58,280 nucleotides of DNA from Candidatus Zipacnadia bacterium (lineage in GTDB: Bacteria; Armatimonadota; Zipacnadia; Zipacnadales; Zipacnadaceae). The translations under genes were made by a program, and so were the position numbers. Positions 24,150-31,421 of this stretch are shown in pieces. The notes under the pieces were generated by a model. The model saw only the letters and a program-made list of their open reading frames with translations. It was not told where the DNA came from and did not search any database. The stretch lies in assembly GCA_029820565.1 (NCBI GenBank), contig JALGUR010000028.1:1-58280 (forward strand), read 5' to 3'. Numbering within the stretch: the stretch's first letter is position 1; each line of letters starts with the position of its first letter.

Positions 24150-25301
24150 CTACTCCTCCTGGTAACCCTCACTCGGCGGAGGCAGTTGCCAGCGGACTGA
24201 GTTGAAACCTCCCGGGCTACTGGCCCAGGTCGTGACCATGGTGCCGTCGGGCAATTGCAGCGAGGTCGGCCAGCCGCAGTAGCAGGTCGGCGACACTCCT
24301 AACAGAACCGGATGATCAGTATCCCAGGTCTTACCATTATCTTCACTGAGCACGGCCGCTGCGCCGAAGGGCGCATGATAGTTGGCGTATGAGCACAGAA
24401 TCCGACCATCCGCCAATTTCAGCAAGTGGACATGGACCTGACTATAGTGCAGGAAATCCCATGGTTCGCTCCAGCTCACTCCTGCATCAAAGGATTCCCG
24501 CAGAATCATATGCTCACTCGCCTCGGTGTTCGGGGGAAGCCCCTCAGGGGGCGGAGCTGCGACCACCACCTTATCCCCGACGCGCACCGCGGCCAGCAGA
24601 TGGCTGTCAGAAAGTTGCAGGATACTGGCCTCACAGAAAGAGGGCCAGGGATTTTCCCAGCTACTGACCTCCTGGAATTCTGGCCAGGTCCGACCACCAT
24701 CGTGCGAGCGGAACACCCAGGCCTTAGACCCGGGCTTTTCGCCCTCAGCCGCATTGTAAGTACCGTCACTGTCAAACAGCAACAGTGTGCCGTCGGACCG
24801 TTCCAGAATGGTGTGTGCATAACCGGAGGGATGGTAGTGGCCGTGTTGAGCCTCGACATCAGGTGGCAGCTCCCGCTCACACGTTTCCCAGGTATGCCCT
24901 CCATCAGTAGAGCGATAGATACCACCAGTCAGCAGTAGTGTTCCATCCCGCAAGCAGATCAAGCGTGCTTCCTTTGTGCGGGGGACGTCCGTCTCGAATT
25001 CTTCCCAGGTTTGACCCTCATCTGTTGAGCGCCAGAAGCGGGTGCCGGAGCAAGCGACCAAGTCGCCCTCGGGCCCCCTGACCACAGCGCCCTTATACCC
25101 GGGCATCAGATTCCGCACTGCTCGCTTCAGTTCCCAGTAGGCTACCTGTTGGCGGTTTATCCCCGTAAAGCCTGTCAGCCCCGTGGGGTATTTGGGATAG
25201 TTATACTCTTCGGGAAGCACCGGTTCCAGCCCCTGCTGGGGCAAGGCTTCCACCGCCAGCACAGATAAAACGGCCATCATTACTATTCGCGACACAGACA
25301 T
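24150..25301 (-). CDS. secreted sialidase-like Asp-box propeller protein, array member 4
   Basis: A 383-residue protein. I start at the ATG at 25301, which gives a signal peptide like those of its neighbours (MSVSRIVMMAVLSVLAVEALPQ). The longer open frame to 25502 only reads back into the previous gene. The tag EEYNYPKYPTGLTGFTGINRQ and one propeller follow, with boxes STDEGQTW, STDGGHTW, SHDGGRTW, SFDAGVSW and SEDNGKTW. A Pro/Glu-rich loop (VAAPPPEGLPPNTEASEH) replaces the SGEMPPRG insert of members 5 and 7. Its sister is member 3. GGAGGAAGG lies upstream of the start. Confidence 0.82.
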   Translation of the reverse strand: MSVSRIVMMAVLSVLAVEALPQQGLEPVLPEEYNYPKYPTGLTGFTGINRQQVAYWELKRAVRNLMPGYKGAVVRGPEGDLVACSGTRFWRSTDEGQTWEEFETDVPRTKEARLICLRDGTLLLTGGIYRSTDGGHTWETCERELPPDVEAQHGHYHPSGYAHTILERSDGTLLLFDSDGTYNAAEGEKPGSKAWVFRSHDGGRTWPEFQEVSSWENPWPSFCEASILQLSDSHLLAAVRVGDKVVVAAPPPEGLPPNTEASEHMILRESFDAGVSWSEPWDFLHYSQVHVHLLKLADGRILCSYANYHAPFGAAAVLSEDNGKTWDTDHPVLLGVSPTCYCGWPTSLQLPDGTMVTTWASSPGGFNSVRWQLPPPSEGYQEE

Positions 25302-25357
25302 AACTGATGCCTTCCTCCGCAAGTAATCAAACTCAATTATGAGCACCGCGTGCAGCA

Positions 25358-26491
25358 CTATTCCCCCTGGTAACCTTCGCTGGGTGGGGGCAGCTCCCAG
25401 CGAACGGCCTCGAAGCGTGACTCTAAGCCGGTTGCTGTCGTAATCATGGTCCCGTCTGGCAGTTGTACAGAGGTGGGCCAGCTCCCATAGCAGGTAGGAC
25501 ACACCGATACCCGTACGGGATGGTCAACGTCCCAGGTCTTGCCTTTGTCTTCGCTAAGAACTGCCATAGCCCCGAAGGGCAGGTTGCGAGACTCGTAGGT
25601 GCAAAGTATACGTCCGTCCTGCAGCTTAAGCAGGTGCGCATGTACATTTCCGTACAGCAGTACGTCCCAGGGCTCGCTCCAGTGCAGGCCGCCGTCAAGC
25701 GACTCCCGCATAAGCAGATGGTCTGAGGATTCTGTACGGGTGGGAACCCCGGGAGGTACAGGATTATTCACCACGACATTGCCACCCGCCCGGGTGATGC
25801 TGAGCAGGTGCTCGTCCGATGACAGTTTTATCACACTGGTTTCCTCAAAGAACGGCTCGGGACTTTCCGAGGTAGGTACGGACACCTGTTCTGGCCAGGT
25901 CCGCCCTCCATCAACCGAGCGGAACCGCCAGCCCTGGGAGGCCGGCTTCTCACCGGGGAGCGCATAGCAAGTGCCGTCGCTGTCAAATAGCAACAGCGTG
26001 CCGTCGGACTGTTCCACAATGGTGTGGGCATACTGTGCCCCCTGCGGGCGTTCCCGCGCACACTTCTCCCAGGTGCGCCCGCCATCGGTGGACCGATAGA
26101 TGTCACCTAACGTCAGCAGCACGGAGCCATCCCGCAAACAGATAAGCCGCGATTCCTTTATACTTTTCGGTACGCCCTGCGCCTCAAATTCTTCCCAACT
26201 CTGGCCCTCATCTGTTGAGTGCCAGAAATGGTCCCAGGAGCAGGCAACCAGCTCGCCGTCAGTCAGCCTGACCAAAGAGCCTTTGTACCCGGGCAGAGAA
26301 GTCCGCTCGACAGGCTTCAACGCCAAATATGCTACCTCCTGGCGGTTTAGGCCGTGATAGCCCGTTTGAGCACAGGCATAGCACGAATAGCCCGGCTCTT
26401 CGGCGAGTATCGGTTCCAGCCCCTGCTGGGGCCAGGCTTCCACCGCCACCAAAGATATAGCGACCATCATTACTATCGTCCACATAGACAT
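25358..26491 (-). CDS. secreted sialidase-like Asp-box propeller protein, array member 3
   Basis: A 377-residue protein with a signal peptide (MSMWTIVMMVAISLVAVEAWPQ), a divergent tag EEPGYSCYACAQTGYHGLNRQ with two cysteines, and one propeller (boxes STDEGQSW, STDGGRTW, SVDGGRTW, SLDGGLHW, SEDKGKTW). The first box is altered at its start (WHSTDEG). The loop VVNNPVPPGVPTRTESSDH corresponds to that of member 4. AAGGAGG precedes the ATG at 26491. Export is likely; catalysis is not demonstrated by any motif I can see. Confidence 0.82.
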   Translation of the reverse strand: MSMWTIVMMVAISLVAVEAWPQQGLEPILAEEPGYSCYACAQTGYHGLNRQEVAYLALKPVERTSLPGYKGSLVRLTDGELVACSWDHFWHSTDEGQSWEEFEAQGVPKSIKESRLICLRDGSVLLTLGDIYRSTDGGRTWEKCARERPQGAQYAHTIVEQSDGTLLLFDSDGTCYALPGEKPASQGWRFRSVDGGRTWPEQVSVPTSESPEPFFEETSVIKLSSDEHLLSITRAGGNVVVNNPVPPGVPTRTESSDHLLMRESLDGGLHWSEPWDVLLYGNVHAHLLKLQDGRILCTYESRNLPFGAMAVLSEDKGKTWDVDHPVRVSVCPTCYGSWPTSVQLPDGTMITTATGLESRFEAVRWELPPPSEGYQGE

Positions 26492-26550
26492 AACAGCCTC
26501 CTTCTTCTCCCGCGACTAATCAATATTGAGTATGAGCCCGCCGCGCAACA

Positions 26551-28815
26551 TTACTCCTCTTGGTAACCTTCACTGGGCGCAGGTAGTTGCCAGCGAATCG
26601 CCTCGAACGTAGCACCCGGCCAGGTCATATAGGCCCGGGTGGTCAACATGGTGCCGTCGGGCAATTGGAGGCTCGTCGGCCAGCCGCCGTAGGCGGTGGG
26701 GCGCACTCCCAATAGAATCGGATGCTCGTTGTCCCAGGTCTTACCATTATCCTCACTCAGCACTCCGGCTACACCGAAGGGCAGAAAGCGGCGCCGATAG
26801 ACGCACAGAATCCGCCCATCAGCCAGTTTGAGCAAGTGAGCATGGACGGCGCTGTAACCCAACCCCATCCACCAGGGCTGCGACCAGTGCAGCCCGGCGT
26901 CTTCGGACTCCATCAACACCATACCTTCGTCCGTCTCACCGCCTGCTCCGGCCCCTATGCCTATGGGCGGTGCACCAGCCAGGGCGCGGGCGAGGTCGCC
27001 AGTGACTCGGCTCGCGGCCAGGAAATGGGTATCAGAAAGTGGCAATATGTCCACCTCGCCGAAAAAGACGTGAGGGCTGTCCCAGGTGGCAACCTCATCA
27101 CGCTCGGGCCAGGTTAAGCCGCCATCGCGGGAGCGCAGCCGCCAGGCCGTGGCGCGGGGTCCACCCGCCTCGTGAGCCCAGGTCCCCGCACAGCCAAACT
27201 TCAATATACTGCCGTCTGATTGCTGGATGAAATTGCGGGTCGTTAGCATGGGATGACCATACTCAATGCGCTGCCAGGTGACCCCGCGGTCGGTGGACCG
27301 AAACAGAGACTCGTTGGACGCTTCGGTGTGCAGCAGCACGGTCTTCCCATCTTTGAGGCACAGCATAGCCTGTTCTTTGCCCGGGATCGCCTCAGGCTGC
27401 GTGTCCACCTTCTGCCAGGTTGCGCCGTCATCGGTGGAGCGATAGATTACGGTCTGGTGACCGGGGCCAACCAGCGGTGCCGGGCAGACCAGCAATTCAC
27501 CATCAGGGAACCTGCTCAAAGCGCCCTTATACCCCGGGATCTGAGAGCGCCGCGCGGGGCTTAGTTCCCAGTGGGCTACGTGCTGCATACTTCGGCCCGT
27601 AAACCCCGTTACCCCGGTGCAGTATTTGGCATAGTCATGTTCCTCGGGAAAGAACGGCGTGGCGGCCGGCTCAATCTGGACGGGCTCGGCGCCGGGCAGC
27701 TGCCAGCGCACGATCGCGGTCACTGAATCGTTGACCTGGGTGGTCTCCTCATAGCCCTTCATTGTATACGACGTAAGAATAGTGCCATCAGGCATTTGCA
27801 GAGACGTGGGCCACCCGAAGAAGTTAGCCAACGTGGTCACCAATTGGATCGGATGGTCAGTATCCCAGGTCTGGCCTTGGTCGTCGCTGAGCACGGCAAA
27901 GATTCCCCGGGACAACTCCTGCCGGGCATACGTACATAGCAACCGTCCGTCGCTGAGGGATAGCAGGTGGGCATGAATTTCTCCGGGGAGGAGGAAGTCA
28001 CGGGCCTCCGTCCAATGCAGGCCCCCATCATCTGACTCGGTCAGCACCACACGCTGGGCGGGATCGCTGCGCCGCGTAGCGGCCAGCAGATGTGAATCGG
28101 AAAGCCGCAAAATGCAGGCTTCGCGGAAAAAGGGCTGGAGGCTGGGCCAGTCCGTACTGCTGCTGATGTAAACATCGTCACCGATGACCTCCTCGCGCTG
28201 TGACCAGGTTTGGCCCCCGTCGGTTGAGCGCACCCGCCACGCCGAGCGCATCGCCACTGCACCCTGCGAGCCTTCTCTGTACCACTTAGGTGCTATACCC
28301 AACAGACTGCGTGGCGGCGGTTCATAGCCGGCATACCAACTGCCCTCCGAGCCAAACATCAGCAGGCTGCCATCGGGTTGCTCCACGATGCTGCGAATTA
28401 TGCCTGTCTCTTCGCAGTCAATATGCTGCCAGGTCGCGCCGTTGTCGGTAGAGCGATACAGCGCCCCGGTGTGCAGCAGCACGGTTCCGTCTTGTAGGCA
28501 TTTCAACAGCGCTCCGCCACCAAAAAGCGCATCGCCCTGCGTCGCGACTTGCTCCCATGTTTTCCCTTCATCCGTGGAGCGCCAGATTGAAACCCGCTGT
28601 AGCTGCTGGCTGCCGAAGTGCGGGCAAGCCAACAAGTCGCCATTGGGCAACTTGGTCAAAGAGGTCACATACAGACCTCGGTGGCCGATGCAGGTGCGTG
28701 CCGCTGGCTTCAGCGTCTCATATATTACGGGCATTTGCGGTCCCTCCTGTTGTGCCCCGGCTCCTAATGGGGCAAAGAATAGAACGCACATCATTACTAT
28801 TGTCCATACTGACAT
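26551..28815 (-). CDS. secreted two-propeller sialidase-like protein, array member 2
   Basis: A 754-residue, two-propeller paralog of member 6. The signal peptide is MSVWTIVMMCVLFFAPLGAGAQ. Domain 1 opens with PQMPVIYETLKPAARTCIGHRGLYV; the linker IEPAATPFFPEEHDYAKYCTGVTGF leads to domain 2. Boxes include STDEGKTW, STDNGATW, STDGGQTW, SDDGGLHW and SDDQGQTW (domain 1) and STDDGATW, STDRGVTW, SRDGGLTW, SEDAGLHW and SEDNGKTW (domain 2). Both fused members have a Gly-rich insert in domain 2 (LAGAPPIGIGAGAGGETDEG) absent from the single-propeller proteins. Its spacer to member 1 is the most divergent in the array. Extracellular. Confidence 0.83.
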   Translation of the reverse strand: MSVWTIVMMCVLFFAPLGAGAQQEGPQMPVIYETLKPAARTCIGHRGLYVTSLTKLPNGDLLACPHFGSQQLQRVSIWRSTDEGKTWEQVATQGDALFGGGALLKCLQDGTVLLHTGALYRSTDNGATWQHIDCEETGIIRSIVEQPDGSLLMFGSEGSWYAGYEPPPRSLLGIAPKWYREGSQGAVAMRSAWRVRSTDGGQTWSQREEVIGDDVYISSSTDWPSLQPFFREACILRLSDSHLLAATRRSDPAQRVVLTESDDGGLHWTEARDFLLPGEIHAHLLSLSDGRLLCTYARQELSRGIFAVLSDDQGQTWDTDHPIQLVTTLANFFGWPTSLQMPDGTILTSYTMKGYEETTQVNDSVTAIVRWQLPGAEPVQIEPAATPFFPEEHDYAKYCTGVTGFTGRSMQHVAHWELSPARRSQIPGYKGALSRFPDGELLVCPAPLVGPGHQTVIYRSTDDGATWQKVDTQPEAIPGKEQAMLCLKDGKTVLLHTEASNESLFRSTDRGVTWQRIEYGHPMLTTRNFIQQSDGSILKFGCAGTWAHEAGGPRATAWRLRSRDGGLTWPERDEVATWDSPHVFFGEVDILPLSDTHFLAASRVTGDLARALAGAPPIGIGAGAGGETDEGMVLMESEDAGLHWSQPWWMGLGYSAVHAHLLKLADGRILCVYRRRFLPFGVAGVLSEDNGKTWDNEHPILLGVRPTAYGGWPTSLQLPDGTMLTTRAYMTWPGATFEAIRWQLPAPSEGYQEE

Positions 28816-28881
28816 AGAACCGCCCCCTGTACAGAGAGCTGAGTCAAAAAGTTGCTTGGCAAACCACTCGCCGCCGTAACC

Positions 28882-31239
28882 CTACTCGGGCGGGGGCAGC
28901 GCCCAGCGGACGACCTCAAAGGCTGAGTTGCCATTGCCTTGCTCTATTTCGCCTGCTTCGTTCTTTTCCATGTATGCTTGTATCGCATAACTGGTCAGAA
29001 TCGTGCCATCGGGCATTTGCAGCGAAGTGGGCCAGCCGGTGTACATACTCATAGAATTTGCCAACTGAATCGGATGGTCATAATCCCAAGTCTGGCCATT
29101 ATCCTCGCTGAGGATAGCAAAGACGCCAAACGGCAAGTGATAGGAGGCATAGGCGCACAGAATCCGACCGTGCGCCAGTTTTAACAGATGAGCGTGGACT
29201 TCGCTGTAATTCAGCAACCGGCGCGGCTCGCTCCAGTGCAGGCCGGCATCCTGGGATTCCATCAGCACCATAAAGTCGCCGGATTCATCGCCCGAGGGCG
29301 TGGGCACGCCGCGCGGTGGGCTTTGCTCGTCTATGATGAAGTCGCCTGATACGCGAGTAGTCGCCAGGAAATGTGTCTCAGAGAGCGGCAACACACAGAC
29401 CTCCCCGAACATTGGCTGGGGGTCATCCCACGCGGCCACCTCATCGCGCTCGTCCCAGGTTTGGCCGCTATCCGTAGAACGCAGCCGCCAGGCGGTACTG
29501 GCCGGTGGGTCTTCCTGGGAGAGCGGGTAGAAGTCGCCTCTGGAGCCAAACAGCAATAGGCTGCCGTCGGGCTGCTGGATGATATTGTTAGCATAGCCTC
29601 CGGTCCCCCGGTCGCACTCGGCCCGCGACCAGGTTACACCGTTATCGGTGGACTGATAGACACCTCCGGATGCGCTGAGCAGTACAGTGCCGTCTGCCAA
29701 ACAGATGAATCGTGACTCCCCACCACCAGCGAATTCGTCGCCCTGGGTCTCCGCCAGTTCCCAACTCATACCCTCGTCAGTAGACCGATAGATGTGGGTT
29801 TTGCTCTTGCGGTCATAGGCGGGGCTACCCAGGAGGTCGCCGGTGGGCAATCTGACCAGCGCGCCCTTGTAATACCCCTTATGGCCCACCCGCGCCCGCA
29901 TGGCCGGCTGCCATGTCCAGTACGCCACTTGCTGGAGATTGATACCGGTATAGCCCGACAAGCCCGCTGGATACTGTCCATAGTCCGGCTCCTCGGCAAA
30001 TACGGCCTCACTGTTTGGTTCAATCGGGGGTAGCCCGGGCATCATCTGGGCGTGCCCTTCGCCCTCCAAGTAGGCGGTGATAGCGTACGCAGTCAGGATG
30101 TCGCCGTTAGGCAGTTGTATAGAGTTGGCCCAGCCGGTGTACGCAGTGAGCGATATTGACAACTGGATCGGCTGGTCGGTGTCCCAGGTCTGGCCGTTAT
30201 CCTCACTCAGGACCGCCAACGAGCCAAAGGGCAGGTGATAGTTACTCCAGGTCGCCAACAGCCGCCCGTCCTGCAGCGGCAACAGGTAACCGTGCACCTC
30301 ACCATATTCTAAGAAGCTGCGGGGCTTACTCCAATGCAGGCCCCCATCCTCGGACGCCAACAAGACCATGTGGTCGGTGCACTCGCCGCGAGTGGGCATC
30401 CCTTTACATTCGGGCAGGTCAACGATCAGGTTCCCCGTGAGGGCTTCATATTCCTCGCCATACAGACGCTGGGTCGCCAGGAAATGGTCCTCTTCCAGTT
30501 GAACTATCGCGGTCTCCCCGAAATGAAAGTCCGGGGCGTCTTCCACACTGAACTCTTCTCGCTGGCCCCACGTCTGCCCCCCATCGGTGGACCGTAGTCG
30601 CGAAGTGCGATCAAAAAGTATTAGACTGCCGTCGGCCTGCTCCAGGATATTGCGGGTATACGTAGAAATCTCGCATGGTGGCTCGGTCCAGGTTATGCCG
30701 CCATCAATTGACCGGTACAGGCGGGCCCCCTCGCCCATGACTTGGCTGACCAGCAGCAAGGTGCCGTCTGCCAGGCAGGTTAGAGATGGCTCCTTGCCCA
30801 GCACCGTGGCGCCTTCTGTCTGCATTTCCTCCCACGTCCTGCCCTCGTCACCGGAGCGATAAACCTTAATCCTAAAGATGTCCTCCTCATCTCGGTAGCA
30901 AGCCGTAGCCAACACTTCACCATTGGGCAACAGGGTCACGGAGGTTTTGTATAGGTCCCGCTGCCCGATACGAGCCCGCATAGCCGGTTTGAGCGTCCAA
31001 TGGGCCACCTGCTGCAGGTCATAGCCGGTAAAGCCAGCCATCCCCTCCGGATACTGGGCATAGTCTGGCTCTTCGGCGAATACCGGCGCCGTAGCCGGCT
31101 CAATCTGCGCTGTCTCCGGGGCGCCCCCGACACCTTTGTCCTTGCCGTCCCGCAAAGTCAGCATCAGGACTATCCCGACCAGCAGAGATACGCTCAGAAT
31201 TGTTACCTCACACGTCATCTTGCCCCCCGCTCTCTTCAT
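28882..31239 (-). CDS. membrane-anchored two-propeller sialidase-like protein, array member 1 (first)
   Basis: A 785-residue protein at the head of the array. A membrane segment (about 12-28, VTILSVSLLVGIVLMLTL) without an obvious cleavage site suggests it stays anchored. Two propellers follow, each with its own tag: EEPDYAQYPEGMAGFTGYDLQ and EEPDYGQYPAGLSGYTGINLQ. Boxes include SGDEGRTW, SIDGGITW, STDGGQTW, SEDGGLHW, SEDNGQTW, then STDEGMSW, STDNGVTW, STDSGQTW, SQDAGLHW and SEDNGQTW. Unlike members 2 and 6 both halves carry the tag. An ATG at 31218, behind a GGGGGG run, is an alternative start that keeps the membrane segment. The strong promoter at 31332-31360 lies about 95 bases upstream. 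Confidence 0.83.
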   Translation of the reverse strand: MKRAGGKMTCEVTILSVSLLVGIVLMLTLRDGKDKGVGGAPETAQIEPATAPVFAEEPDYAQYPEGMAGFTGYDLQQVAHWTLKPAMRARIGQRDLYKTSVTLLPNGEVLATACYRDEEDIFRIKVYRSGDEGRTWEEMQTEGATVLGKEPSLTCLADGTLLLVSQVMGEGARLYRSIDGGITWTEPPCEISTYTRNILEQADGSLILFDRTSRLRSTDGGQTWGQREEFSVEDAPDFHFGETAIVQLEEDHFLATQRLYGEEYEALTGNLIVDLPECKGMPTRGECTDHMVLLASEDGGLHWSKPRSFLEYGEVHGYLLPLQDGRLLATWSNYHLPFGSLAVLSEDNGQTWDTDQPIQLSISLTAYTGWANSIQLPNGDILTAYAITAYLEGEGHAQMMPGLPPIEPNSEAVFAEEPDYGQYPAGLSGYTGINLQQVAYWTWQPAMRARVGHKGYYKGALVRLPTGDLLGSPAYDRKSKTHIYRSTDEGMSWELAETQGDEFAGGGESRFICLADGTVLLSASGGVYQSTDNGVTWSRAECDRGTGGYANNIIQQPDGSLLLFGSRGDFYPLSQEDPPASTAWRLRSTDSGQTWDERDEVAAWDDPQPMFGEVCVLPLSETHFLATTRVSGDFIIDEQSPPRGVPTPSGDESGDFMVLMESQDAGLHWSEPRRLLNYSEVHAHLLKLAHGRILCAYASYHLPFGVFAILSEDNGQTWDYDHPIQLANSMSMYTGWPTSLQMPDGTILTSYAIQAYMEKNEAGEIEQGNGNSAFEVVRWALPPPE

Positions 31240-31331
31240 ACGTGCGGACAGCTATTTGCATTGTGACTTTACCCCGTGGGCAGACGTCAGTGAATACTGC
31301 TCGGGTTGCTTCAGTCGCTAATGTACAGGTA

Positions 31332-31360
31332 ATTCTATGAATCTGGCCTCTTATTGTCAA
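31332..31360 (-). promoter_or_regulatory. sigma-70-type promoter heading the propeller array
   Basis: On the minus strand TTGACA (31355-31360), a 17-base spacer and TAGAAT (31332-31337). It is the best promoter match in the region and reads into all nine array genes. Confidence 0.72.
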
Positions 31361-31421
31361 GAATAGCCCCGCCCAGGGATTGCCATACAACGGTTCGTCC
31401 CACGTCATTGACCATAATCAG

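Noticed and set aside
24150-25502. Longer start for array member 4
   Set aside because: The extra 67 residues lie in the preceding gene's DNA and would remove the signal peptide from the N-terminus.
16946-31239. Propeller array as an integron or transposon cassette set
   Set aside because: No integrase, attC-like sites or transposase seen; related spacers point to tandem duplication.
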